Assembly: GCA_011316305.1 (NCBI GenBank)
Contig: SAUG01000060.1
Location: 124,001 to 188,000 of the forward strand
DNA: 64,000 nucleotides
DNA from: Rusavskia elegans
Lineage: Eukaryota; Ascomycota; Lecanoromycetes; Teloschistales; Teloschistaceae
Direction of reading: 5' to 3'
Both the position numbers and the translations under genes were made by a program. How positions within the stretch are numbered: position 1 is the first letter of the stretch; each line of letters begins with the position of its first letter. Shown here piece after piece: positions 1 to 11,800 of the stretch. Below the pieces are notes generated by a model, which saw only the letters and a program-made list of their open reading frames with translations, was not told the origin of the DNA and ran no database searches.

Positions 1-21
1 TCCGACCCGACGGCCAATCTA
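1..21. mobile_element. Right terminus of a GACTGGCC-type MITE, cut by window edge
   Basis: The first 21 bases end in CGGCCAATCTA followed by TAAAC. This closely matches the right end of the complete MITE at 38658-39053 (CCGGCCAGTCTA followed by TAAAC), apart from a G-to-A transition in the terminal repeat. It is therefore read as the right end of a further member of the same family, most of which lies outside the window. Orientation and length cannot be judged. Confidence 0.6.
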
Positions 22-721
22 TAAACTATATAGGATTCGTAATAGAAATAAACGAAATAACGTTTTCTATTTAGTAATACTATAATAGATCTGGTTTAGT
101 ACGTAACGAGTTATACTAGCGACTTGGACTGAATGTGGAAACGGGTAACCTTTGAGCGATAGATAGAGCGATGATTCCAAAAGTAGATGGGGCTGATTAA
201 TCACGAAAACCCTCCTCGTGTAGATAGATAAAGTTATGGCCAAAGAGACTTATATCGGAATATCGCTCAAGGTTAAGCTATCGTGCTTTCTCCGCCGTAA
301 AGATAATAGATACCTGAAAAGGTAATAGCCAAGTGGTGATTCGCTTTATCTTGGTCAGAGCGAATATATTTACGTGTGCGGGTTGATACCATTTAATGTA
401 AGGGTGCAATTCACCCCCCCTTTCACATTTGTATAGCTGGTTAGATATACGACTTCGTGTTCACAATGGTATATCAATCACATATAGTGGATGTTATAAC
501 GATAGTTGAATTCTCTATACATTTGGCACAAATAGCGCGCTAAATTATCTCGAGCCACCCTCTATCTGGCGAGCCATCTATGGGCTCTGTGTTAGTGATA
601 TCTTTAGGTCCCCGCTTTGTTGATCCCGACGCCTGCGACGAGGATGGCTCCTCCTGAGTCCCCGTTTCCCCTGTTCTCCAGTGCCTTTACTGCTCGAGCC
701 TGGGGTTTGGGAAAGAGGGCC
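22..721. other. Gene-free stretch of mixed base composition
   Basis: No convincing coding sequence, RNA gene or repeat pair was found. The first 150 bases are AT-rich with many TA steps and look mildly RIP-affected. The rest is closer to balanced composition and leads into the 3' side of the minus-strand gene that follows. Confidence 0.5.
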
Positions 722-2192
722 TCAATGGCCGGAGCATTTCCGACACGGCGGCGCTGACCGACTTCGACGAGGTCGAGAGTCAGGTGCGGCCGGCGTCGGC
801 GCCCTCTCACTGGATATCACGGTGCCAGATCCAACTCCTGTTTTCAGGTCTGGCCCTGGTGGTAGATCTCCGCCGCCGACTCCCTGTCTCCGTCTTTTCG
901 ACTGATGCCTTGCCTGGGTTTCGTTATCGCTCTCTCTCAGCTTCCTCTTCTTATTGTTATTTGCAATTGCGTCGACTTCGGCCGCTTTGTATTCCAGAGA
1001 GGTCCCGGGCTCGATCATAGGCAGTTGCTCTAGGACCCATTGTACCCGGAGCTCTTGGCGACGGAGGTCCGACTCTGCTCGTCGGTAAGCCTTGGTGCCG
1101 CGAAAAAACTTGGTGATTTTTTGACGCGTCACTTCCAGCAGCGCTCTGCATGCGCTCAATTGCTCGTCGGGTGTCCCAGACATTGGTGGTATGGCCGAGG
1201 ATCGAGACTCCAGAAAGCTCAGCAATTCTTCCCATGCCTTGCGGTACTTCGGTTCCGAGGCTTTTATAATAGCAGCATACCGATCCTGCCACCAGTAGAC
1301 GAAGTTGAGATATTCCACCCAGGTCGTCCATCCGTCTTGTTGGCGTGGATCCTCGGCAAGCCGGAATGGTTGCGTAAAGTTGTGGCTCGCGAGGCGTTTA
1401 GTAACGGCGTGTACGTATGCCTTGAATCCTTCGTTACCGGATGCCTCGAAGAATCTCGGTTTATCTTTCCATTGGTTTCTCGCATTATACTCGAACCAGG
1501 GGCTAGAAACCATCTTCACTTCTCCCATCTGTAAACATTCCTTCCTATCCGAGTCCAAGAAGGCAGAGAAACCTTCCTCGCACGCCATCCTGCCGCGGTT
1601 ATCCCACTGCCACTTGTGCTGGAACAACTGCCAGTCCTTCAATTGCGTCGAGAATACCGGCGGCAGGTCGTCATCGCGTCTATCCTGGTCTTTGTATTCG
1701 GGCAGCCACGGTTCAAGCTTGTCTCCGTCGGCGTCTAGGTCTCTTGAGGCGCGCAAGAGAAGCTCGATGGGCCGCACGGGCCGGCCACCAGCTTTCACGA
1801 GCTCATCGTAGCAAAAGGCCTCATATTGCTCGTTGTTGCTCTCGGGAGGCGGACTTTCCGTCGGGGATCTGGGCCTGCTATCCCACAGGCGCCTTGCAAG
1901 CTCGTGAGGGTCAGGGCCGGCCTTTGCTGCTGCGGAGCTGAGGATTACAACGATTAGCTGCAGGCCTGTAACGGTGCGGTGCAACAAAGGTAGTGTATAT
2001 TCACCTCAGTTTCTCGCTGAACTCGTCTCGTTGGCCACATGAAAGTTTGTCCACGTGCGCGACTCGCGAGATATCGAAGCCGCCGCCCTGGACACGGCAA
2101 TCATTCAAGAACTGAACAAACCGGTCCTCGTCGAAAGCTAGCAGCTCTTGAGCAGTGATAACTACTGGTGATATAGCTTCTGGTAGCGACAT
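722..2192 (-). CDS. Conserved fungal protein of unknown function, 467 aa, one intron
   Basis: Two exons are seen: 2192-2005 and 1937-722. They are joined by a 67-bp intron (2004-1938) with donor GTGAAT, a branch-like GCTAATC and acceptor CTCAG. The splice is in phase 2 and restores one frame. The chosen ATG at 2192 opens MSLPEAISPV; the upstream GTG in frame is not needed. The middle holds the tract TTWVEYLNFVYWW (around 1330-1290), a Trp/Tyr-rich motif I recall from many unannotated ascomycete proteins. Around 30-60 residues in, DEDRFVQFLNDCR and QRDEFSEKL fit the same style. The C-terminal 90 residues are low complexity and basic (KKRKLRE, KRRRQ), suggesting nuclear localisation. There is no enzyme motif. 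The family recall is from memory and no function is inferred. Confidence 0.75.
1938..2004 (-). other. Spliceosomal intron of the 467-aa gene
   Basis: Canonical GT-AG fungal intron of 67 bp. The first exon stops two codons into the intron (AGG TGA) if unspliced, while the downstream frame has no ATG near its start. Joining after AG of the first exon gives an uninterrupted reading frame. Confidence 0.75.
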
Positions 2193-3950
2193 GTGTGCGG
2201 ACACGCGCGTATGGAGTTAAGCGTCGGGGAGGGACGAATCGAGAGCGGTTATAGTCGTCAGTAATGGCTATTTCAGCCAGATACTCGCCCTGTCCTTCGG
2301 CCGGGTAAACAATTGCAATGATATCCGGGTCATACATCTTTGTGTAGCACAAGCCAACTCGGCGAAGTAGGGTATGGAACAGAACGATATACCAACCCGG
2401 GAAAGGAACAATGGCCAAGGGAAGAGGGCAACGAAGATATCCGCTGCGGCGATCCATTGGCGCCTCTGTGGGGGGATGTTGCATGCTGTTTCCCAGTTCA
2501 CCTTAGTAAGATGAGCTTGGAAATGCGGAGGTAAAAATGATAGGCTGAGACAACGTCGCGCTGTCTGGCTTGGATGGAGCGGGTGGGCGTTTAACGAACC
2601 GTTTGCGCCAGGTGGACCGTGCGCACATTTGGGACTTATCGAAACCTACATTTATCGTCGTATAGAAAATACATAAAGCATGTAGCCTTTGGTATTTAGC
2701 CGGCTGCCACCCACGATTGTTGTGTTGTTTCAACTTGGGTCTATAGGTGCTGGAATCCGGTAATAGGGTATACTCTAGGTTTCCATGGTACGATGATCTC
2801 TTTGCATTGTATGACACCATATACCGTACTCCGTAGACCCAGACGCCAGGTATAATATAATGTTGATCACTTAACCGCAACGTCTACCATAGAGATCAAG
2901 TTAATCGCAACCATCAAGTCAATGGTACAAGGCTATCGCTGGCCCGCAGCTGGAGCGTCCTATGCCATTGGATCTTGTGGTATATTTCCCATCAATTTTG
3001 GATCACACTGTAGTCTCAAGACTTTTAAGACGAGAGTCAGGTTAATCCCATCCGAGATCTCCATATTGCTTGGCTGCTTAAGCCAGTTTCCTACGGGAAG
3101 GAAGCTATTAATAAGCGATCTTGAAAAACACTCGTTGCGGCGCAGGTACATGGAGGCAAGGATGGGCTGTTTGACCCTCGAGCTCAAGACGAAGGCAGTA
3201 GGAGGTGTCTGTGATGTGTTTTAAGCCACAGAGGCAGCCTGCGGGCAGCGACGAGCGCAATGCTATTGTTGCTAGACTAGAAGTAGCTGGAACCTTGCTG
3301 GGCCGCCGCTATACTTGCTCCTGCGACTACGGTATCGATACATAAATTTTACATAGAGGATGCGAGGAGGATCGAAGCGCGACGGTTGTAAGAAATGGGC
3401 TCACGGCGATGGCATGGGAAGTGACAAGGAAGCTTATAGCAATAGCGAAGGTAATGGCTGGGTGGGCAGCGAATAAGAGAGTGGGAGGGGGAAGAGCACT
3501 TTAATTCCAGCGAAAAAAGATCACACCAGAAAGCGTATAGCTCAGTAGATGCAGTAGAGAGCACAGTACCTATGCTTGTACTACAAGGATACTATCTGCG
3601 TATCTCTTGCCATTCCAGCGAAGCCGTCCACGATATCTGATACTGCTGCACTCTCCCCGTAGGTTAGGCGATAATGGGGATTAACCGTTACTGCAGATCT
3701 AAGCGATATCCTACTCCCCTTTTGCTCCGCACAGTTGTAGCCTCGATGCCCAAGCACCACTTGCGTCGCCTCAAGACCCGTTGATTGGGCGAGGAAGGAT
3801 AGCTTCCTAGAGTCTGCGTCTCGTTCTTCTCGTTCCTTTCGTCTCTCGTATACCTCTTATTACTTTTGTTCCTTGCGTCCGAATCTATCTCCTTCTCTTT
3901 CGGCATCTCTGGCTGACTTGACCATGGAAGGACTATCCCTCCGTATGCGA
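2193..3950. other. Intergenic region without a supported gene
   Basis: Several overlapping open frames occur on both strands, but none shows a recognisable domain, a good splice pattern or consistent coding character. The best fragment is a minus-strand stretch near 2345-2215 (…YPAEGQGEYLAEIAI…), which could be a remnant exon. The composition is balanced and not RIP-like. Confidence 0.4.
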
Positions 3951-4703
3951 CTAGGTAGCGATGGCAAGCTGATGGGAGTCTGACGCTTGAAACGGCGGCA
4001 GGAGGATTTCTCCATTTTCATGTATACCCCACTCCGGTTTCTTAGGCCTGCATCTTAGTTGTTGCTCGTATTGCTCATCCTCTTCTTCTTCTGTGGTATA
4101 AACCTCCCAGCTTCGGTCTTGCTCCTCGAGCTTCGCCCTCCATGCCTCCCGTGCCTCCTCCGGCGTACTGCCCCGTTTCCACTTGCGTGCCATACTCTCG
4201 CCGTATCTGTATTCACGCCATCCCTGGCGCCATTGGGATGATGTGTATGCTTCGCAGACTTTACGGCCAAAGTCATCGTCGACCAGGTCTTGGTACACAA
4301 ATTCGAAGGGCGTTCGTGGGGGCGAGTCGGCATCTTCCGGCGGTGATGGCTCATGCTGGGCCATCGGTGCAACTTCCTCCTCTTGTTTTGGCAGGCATTC
4401 AGGGGAGTGTATATGGAGGCTTGCGCTCTTACCGTCTGTGACGGCAGGTTCGACGGTGGGGTCGGTCGGAAGTGTTGGGAGACTCTTGGTTTGCGGCGAG
4501 GGGGTCAACGCGGTCGTTACCGGAGTGAGGATACCCTGATTAGTCGTGACTTGACGTACACGACTATGACCTGGCTTGAGCCTTCTTTTACGATGTCGTT
4601 TTAATGGCATAAACGCTTCTTCTTCTTCTTCGCTAGAGTCCAGCACATGGTGGATCTCGCGCTTGCGGCAACCGAGTTGAGGTGACAGGTGAGATGAAGG
4701 CAT
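3951..4703 (-). CDS. Hypothetical protein, about 250 aa, acidic and basic patches then a charged C-terminal domain
   Basis: An open frame runs without introns from ATG 4703. The open frame extends further upstream to a GTG at 4802, but the ATG gives a natural start (MPSSHLSPQL). Near residue 20 a run SSEEEEE is followed by the basic cluster KRHRKRRLK, a likely nuclear localisation signal. Residues 55-130 are Pro/Thr/Ser-rich and probably disordered. Residues 130-215 look folded and are rich in Trp, Arg and Glu (SSQWRQGWREYRYGES, EEAREAWRAKLEEQDRSWEVY). No known domain was recognised. It lies on the same strand as the 467-aa gene 1.7 kb away. A further 5' exon is possible. Confidence 0.5.
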   Translation of the reverse strand: MPSSHLSPQLGCRKREIHHVLDSSEEEEEAFMPLKRHRKRRLKPGHSRVRQVTTNQGILTPVTTALTPSPQTKSLPTLPTDPTVEPAVTDGKSASLHIHSPECLPKQEEEVAPMAQHEPSPPEDADSPPRTPFEFVYQDLVDDDFGRKVCEAYTSSQWRQGWREYRYGESMARKWKRGSTPEEAREAWRAKLEEQDRSWEVYTTEEEEDEQYEQQLRCRPKKPEWGIHENGEILLPPFQASDSHQLAIAT

Positions 4704-5100
4704 TCTGCGATATAGAGCAATGGTCTCTGCCAGTAGTGATGTTGACAATTGTAGGGTGTGAAGGCAGGAAGTATTAATTCGCCTGCAACCATCGCTTGGC
4801 ACGGAAGTTGAGGCTCCGTCAGCCTTACCGGCTTTCTTCCGCGAGCGCGCTTAGTAAATGACCGTTGACCTTTGGAGCCTTCAACCGTGTTGTCTCAGTG
4901 TTCAGACCACCTGGCGCTAGCCGTTTTGGCAAGCAAACCTCGCAGGAGGTCTTAAAGGGTTTTGCAGGTTTCGTCCTGTTTTTACCTTCGCGACCAAGGT
5001 TGCTATAAATAGTACGGTCGCAATATTCTAGGCTCTAGGTTCTAGGCGAGGTTCTATTCTAGGCGAGGCTCCAGCTTGGAACTTCTAGGCGATTCCTTCG
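4704..5100. other. Intergenic region upstream of the 250-aa gene
   Basis: Balanced composition with no open frame of note. A TATAAATA box lies at 5004-5011. It grades into the AT-rich RIP block at about 5100. Confidence 0.4.
5027..5091. repeat. Short interspersed TTCTAGGC motif cluster
   Basis: The octamer TTCTAGGC or close variants (TTCTAGGCGAGG) recurs about five times in 65 bp, immediately before the RIP block. It is not a perfect tandem array. It may be the decayed end of an LTR or a regulatory tract; its role is unknown. Confidence 0.4.
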
Positions 5101-5639
5101 ATAGAAAAATTCGCGACTGTATTCTTTAATAACTGTTACGGTTGCTTATTGGCTGGTTTTTTATCGTATCAACGGACGTTAACCAAGAATGGCTAGCGTT
5201 ATAGGGCTAGCTCTACTATCTATATTATATCTCTTCTATATATATTTCTATAGTATTTTTATTATTATTTTAATGTTATTACGATTACTATATATCTACC
5301 GTACAGTCGTTTCAATTGGTAGTAATAAAATCTTGCGATCTTTAGACCGTTCCGATACCGTCTAATCTCTTATAAGCTTTTAGCAACTATCGAATAAATA
5401 TTCTAAACCAGTTTTTTTTTTTAAAAAAAAATAACTAGTTTGCATTTTATAGCAATCATCAGCTTAGAACTTTCTAGAAATAACTAGCTCTTTGAACAAT
5501 ATAATTAGATGTATAATTGACGAGGAATTCGTAGCCTAAATACAATTTATTAGGCTAGAAATATCTGAGAATCTAGTCTGGATATAAGCTAAAAAAGAAT
5601 AAAAGCTTTTTAAAAAGCAGCAGTATAAACAGCGAGCGA

Positions 5640-5960
5640 AAAAAATAAAGCAGAAGATTTTCGCGGAAATTAATTAAAAGCAAGCTGTTATTCAATTCCG
5701 GCATCTCTATAAATACAAGCGCTGTCCGGAGAGATTTTCCTTAAATAATAAACTTTATATATATATCGACGCATGCTATAAAAAGAAATCTATCGAAACG
5801 TCTCTTCCTGCAGCTTCTATATCTTTTACACCTCGTACGACTTATTCCGCATCTCCTACACCTTCATCTCCACCTTCAATACCTATTCTAATACTAGAAA
5901 CGACTCTATTAATCGAGAATTCTATATAGTCTACGGAGAAAATATCTCTATCACCTTTTT
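5640..5960 (+). pseudogene. RIP-degraded retroelement gag-like fragment with a zinc-finger-like motif
   Basis: In one plus-strand frame a stretch reads as a Cys-Pro…Phe…Asn-Lys-Leu…Cys…Lys pattern (5710-5790). It resembles a C2H2-type finger whose Cys/His codons have partly become Tyr. A Ser/Thr/Pro-rich tract follows (5800-5890). I recall this arrangement from gag-like proteins of fungal retroelements. Stops downstream are TAG/TAA. The assignment rests on memory of the family and is tentative. Confidence 0.35.
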
Positions 5961-6249
5961 ATTATAGATCGTTTTATGATAATAATAATAGCTTGATTGT
6001 TCTATATAAATAGAAAGTTCCTCTATATATAAATAAATAAGGCTGCGCGCTAGGCCTAATCAGGTAATAAATCTCGCAGGGCCAATAAACCGCGGTTGAC
6101 AAGGCTTATTAGTTAGCTATTGCTATTGATCAGTGCTTCTATATCTAAAAGTTCTAATAAATTTAAATGGTTTATAATAAATACTACTAAAACGAATAAA
6201 TAGTATCGCCTTCGATACGCTCGTATTAAACATTTAAAAACTTTAAAAA

Positions 6250-8430
6250 TATTAAAAATAAAGGCGCTAAAAGGTTAAAAAAAATAACGCTATCAAAAAT
6301 CGAATCTAAATCTAAAGATTATTTAGTAATCTAAATTCGTTATTTATAGAAATAGTTTTTTAGAAATTATATTTCAATTACGCTGCTATTACGCTATAGT
6401 ATCTAATAATAAAATTATCTATTGAAAGCCTAATAGATAGTAATTTAGCTTTATTAGATTTTAAAAAAAGAAATACGAATATATAAAGATCTAAAAATAA
6501 AATAACAGCGAAACGTAATATTTTTATAAACGCTTCGGTCTAAATCCGGAACGATATAAAGAATCTACTAATAACGTAGGTATTTAATATTCCGATAACT
6601 ATAGTATCGACGGAGACTAATCGGATTAGTAATAATAGTAAAATCTAGATAGATCTATATAGCGTTACTAGATTCCAGATAGAAAAAAGAAATATTTATT
6701 ATATTTATTAATAAAGTCTATATAATATACCAAATTTTATAATTTATACTAGCTATTATATTAAATCCTATAGCTATTCTATTTAAATAGATACTAGAAG
6801 CGCTAGCGTATCTCTTATCGATTTATAATTCGTTTTATCTCGAATTAGTTAAGATCTTTTTCCGGAAATTCTATTTCGATAGTAAAAGGCTTATTATTAA
6901 CTAGAAGCCGATTAAAGAGATTATCGCCGGTCGGTACTAGCTTTAATTAAGTTATTAAGATAATAAAATAGATCTTTATAGTAGAAAGAAGCTCTAATTC
7001 GTATACAAGGTAACCAATTTTATAAATTACTTTAAAAGGACCGGCTCGTTAGTACGAAAACTTCCGATTAGTAACGTTCGATAGCGTTTATCCGTAATAG
7101 AGCTTTAGGAAGACTTTATTACCTAGTTTAAAAAATCTAGCTTTATATAGATTATTATAACGGACTTTAGAAAAAACGATACTAAAAGTTATTATATCTT
7201 TTATTTCTATATATTTAATAGATTTTAGGCGTTTTATTTCTTTCGACGATAGATTCGATAAGACGTTAATAGTATTTTTAGATCGGAAACCGAATATAAA
7301 TTTATTAGAAACTATATTAATAGCGAAGCTAATTATATTATTAAATATAAATTATAGAAATAGAATTACCTTAATCTAATCTTTATCCGAGGATTCGGTA
7401 AACCAAAAACAGAAGCTAATTTCTACTATTCAATTAATACGTTTCGATTATCTATCGGTTTATAGATAGTAGACTGTAGATACTAGGATTTTTATTCCTA
7501 ACTTCTAGAAAATCTGGCGCTAGAAAGATAATAAAAATTTACGATCTCGATCGCTAATAATAGCTAATAGAATACTATATTTATATACGAGTAAAGCGGT
7601 AATAACGAGGTTTATCTAATTAACTATAGAGTATATAATCTTTTCCAAAATTAGTAGAAAATTTTTGATATATTTATATATAATTATTAATATACAATTT
7701 CTATTTAAAAACTTTATAAATAATATAAATACGAAGTCTATTATAATCGTATAGAATAGTATTTTATAAAGAATCGGATTAAACGAATTATAAAGTCTAT
7801 ACTATTTCGTTTACTTTAACTAGTATTAGTAATAGTACTCTATATATTCTTTAATCTTTTTATATATATTATAAATAAAGATCGATAGATAGAGTTCCTT
7901 ATATATATAATAATACTTTTAATAATATCGGTTATAAGCTTCGCTAATAACTTCGTCTATAAATTTATCGAAAATACAGAATCGATTTCGGCTATTACTA
8001 GAAACGTAGTAGAAAAATTCGTTATCTATATAGAAATTAATACTAGATATATAATATTTATTATTTTAAATTTTAAAATCCGGTCCCTAAATTTATGGTA
8101 TTATAATAATTTTAGTCTATCGTTTACTATTAGCGTAGTTTTCCTTTATATATTATTTAAACTCGTTTACTATTTCGATAAACGTTATATAATATATAGA
8201 TATAATAATATTCGGGATATACTAGAAGATATTCTTTTTATTATTAATTTCGATATTCCTATATAGTATATCTAGAATACCTTCTTTATTCTAGACCGGA
8301 GTATACGAGACCTTTATTTCGAATCGTAATAAAGTATCTAGAATAATATTAATCTTATCTGCTTTATATCGTAATTTAATATTAAAGATTGAAAGATATT
8401 ATTATATACGAACGAGTTTTAAATTCAATT
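6250..8430 (-). mobile_element. RIP-degraded Ty3/gypsy fragment B (RNase H end, integrase, C-terminal part)
   Basis: Reading the minus strand from high to low coordinates, three parts can be followed. The end of an RNase H domain lies around 8430-8330. An integrase core lies at about 7960-7450, with the Ser-Asp-Arg-Asp…Phe-Leu strand and a TDR-type motif broken by stops. A C-terminal integrase tail runs to about 6850. A weak chromodomain-like stretch may follow. Reverse transcriptase and LTRs were not found, so this is a fragment or a nested insertion. Orientation is opposite to the neighbouring gypsy A copy. Confidence 0.6.
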
Positions 8431-8879
8431 TATCTATATTTATTATTTTAAACGTAATCTATTTTAAAATAAAAACCGCTGTCGAATAGTAAATATAAAT
8501 AATTACAGTTAGCTTTAAAGAAAATTTAATAAAATAACAAATTTTTTTTACTATCTAAATTACTCCGGCGATTTCTAATTCGATAGCTTAATAATTCTAT
8601 TTAACGCTATTGAAATTTTTATTTAGAAATATTATTAGCTTTATTTTAGTAGATAGAAAGTTTTTATCTGGATTTCTTTCTATATAGTAGATAAAAGTAG
8701 TAAAGCCGAATTACTTTAATATATCTAAATTAATATAGAATTTCTTTATAGAATCGAAATAATAGAAAAAGATTAGTAATACAAATACTATTTATAGTAT
8801 ATAAAATAACTTCCATTCTTTTAGAATAGAATTATATATTAGCTTTATAGATTATAGCTTTCATTTAAAGTTTAAACCT

Positions 8880-11800
8880 TTTGAATCTTCGTCTAAATTC
8901 TTTTATAAATAGGGTTTTCCTTTTCTATAGAGGCTCGATAAACTATATATATTCTATAATCGTATAACGAAATTATCTAATTATTCCTAAATATATTTCT
9001 AGGTTTTATAGATAATTTAAATTCGTCGCAGCTATAGCTAGCCGAAACTATTTAAATATATCCGGGAGTATATAGAAACGTATAATATCTATTAACGAGT
9101 TATAATCTATAGGTATAAATTATATAGAAAGTTATAAAATCTTCTATATTCTATATAGCTATATAAAGAAATAGTAATAGATTTTATTATTAGATTACTA
9201 TCTACTCGATACTTTCGAAACGTAGTAGAATTAGTATTTATAGCTATTAATCGATTTACTAAAATAGCGAGGTATATCCTTTATTATAAAACGATTAATA
9301 CGAAGGATTTTATAGAATTTATTATTAATAAATTTTAGTATAAAGGATTTATTTCTAATAGAATTATTAGTAATAGAAATTTACTATTTATAAACGAATT
9401 CTGGTCGGAAATCTATTATTATCTAAAAATTAAACGTCGTTTAAATACTGCATTCTATCTTTAAATAGATAGATAGACTAAATAATAGAATTAATTACTA
9501 GAATATTATCTAAAAATATATATTTATAAAAAATAGAAAAACTAGATTAAATTTCTATTTCTAACTAAATATACCTATAATAATAGCGAATATAATATTA
9601 TAAAAATATCCTTTTTTAAAGCGTTTATAGACTATAACCTAGATATAATATTCGAAGGTATTAAAAATAACGCTGTAGAAAGAAAAATAGTAAAAATAAA
9701 GGTATTAGTAGTAAAAAAAAAATCGTAAATTTATAAAAAATATACGAATCGATATATATAAATTAAAGTAAAATTTAAATGAACTAGATTAATTACTATA
9801 ATAAGAGATATTAATTAATAGAATATAAAGTTAATAATTTAGTACTATTATCTCTAAAGAACCTAAAGTTTAAATAATCGAAAAAAATTATCTCTAAATT
9901 TATAAAGTTATATCGGATTTTAAAGTATATAAACTTTTAAATTTATCGGTTAATTCTTTTAATTAGATTAAAGATCTATAATACCTTTTTTATATTTTTA
10001 ATAAAAAAGTTCTATTACTACTAGAATAGTAAACTACTAAAATATCTATTAATGGACCTTACTAATAATATGGAAAAATAGGAGATAGAAGCTATTTTAA
10101 ATAAAAGATTTATAAAATCTAAAAAGGGCGAGAAACTAAAAGCTAAATATCTAATTAAATAAACTAGGTAATTAAAGAAATATAATTTCTAGTAGCTATA
10201 AAAAGACTTTAAAAATATTTAAAAGTTTACTAAAATATATAATTAGAATAATTCTCTAATAAAAAAAATATATAAAAAGTAAAATTTAATAGAAATAAAC
10301 TATAACTATAGATATTAGACGTTTATAAAAAAAATATATATATAATATATATATCTGGAAGTAGATTTATAAATAATAAATTCTTTTAAATTATCCTATA
10401 GAATTTATAATACTAGAGATTTTATTTACTATAATATAGAATATTTATCCTAGTTTTTAAATATCTATATTTACGTAACCGATCTAGTTTTACTATATAT
10501 TTCTATTCTAGGCTATCTTTTTATTTTATAATAGATAGGGGAGATAGTATCGAAAAAGTAGTCTATTTTAATACTACCGAGAAAAAGGTTTATAGAGATT
10601 TATAGATAGAGTCGAAGGTATTAAAAAACGTTAGACTATTTAGCGAAAAAACTATTTAAAGGGCCGAAGTACCGGTAATTATAATTTCTAGAAATTAGAG
10701 TTCGGATACTTCCGGCGCCCTTAAAATTACGCGCAGGAAAATTAACGGAAACTATAATAGAATAATAGGTAAAAGGTTAGCGGAAACTATAATAAAACTA
10801 CCGGAAATAAATATATATTCTCTTTTTACTTAATAGTATATAGAAGAGTAATTAAATATAGTTCTTTATTATTATAGTTATTAAATTTACGGAATAGTCT
10901 ACTAGAAGGTCGTATCGGCTTCGAAAATAACTAGAAAAATAAAAGGAATATCGATTTACGCGAAGAAATATCGATAGTAGATATAGATTATTCGATTATC
11001 GATATCGGATATTCTAAAATTGGTATATATATCAAAATAAATCTATCTAGCCTATTATACGAAATCTAATAAATAATACTAGTCGGAGATAAATAGAATT
11101 TATATTTTCCTATAATAGGAAATACTATAATTTATAGAATATTATCTAGTTTTATAGCGATATATTAGCGATTAGCTACTTTATATAAAAGATTATTAAA
11201 TTATATCTAAAAATTTTAGATTGAAAGACGGATATAATATAGTAGTAGAACAGGGTACTATTGTAAATATCTATACTACCGCTGGAGTACTAGTAGTATC
11301 TACCCCGAAAGGTAAAAGTCTAGATACTGCCGGCGGGGCCGAGTTCTCGCGATAAAAAATAAATAGAAATAGTAAATATAAAGGGAAGCCGAAATTTTAT
11401 AAAAGAAAATTAGAAATAATAATAGCCCGTTGTACTTTATATTAATGAATTTTATATTCTAAAATAGCTAGTTTAGTCTAAATAATATTAATTTTTTAAA
11501 CTAGATTTTAATAAGCGTATTTATAAATATCTAGGCGTTTAAAAATAGAATTTAATATTACAGCGAATTAGTTAAAGGTTATAGATATCTATATAGGATT
11601 ATATAGTATTATATTAAAGCTAGTAATAGATTTAATAATATTTATAGTATCTAAAATAAGTTTTTTTTATAAATTTATAATTATTAAAGAAAAGTTCTTT
11701 TTTAACTAAACTATAAATTAATAAATATTTATTATTTATTTTATAGCCGAGTAAAAAAATAAAGTATCTATTAAAGTTAGCCTAAAGCTAATATAATAGA

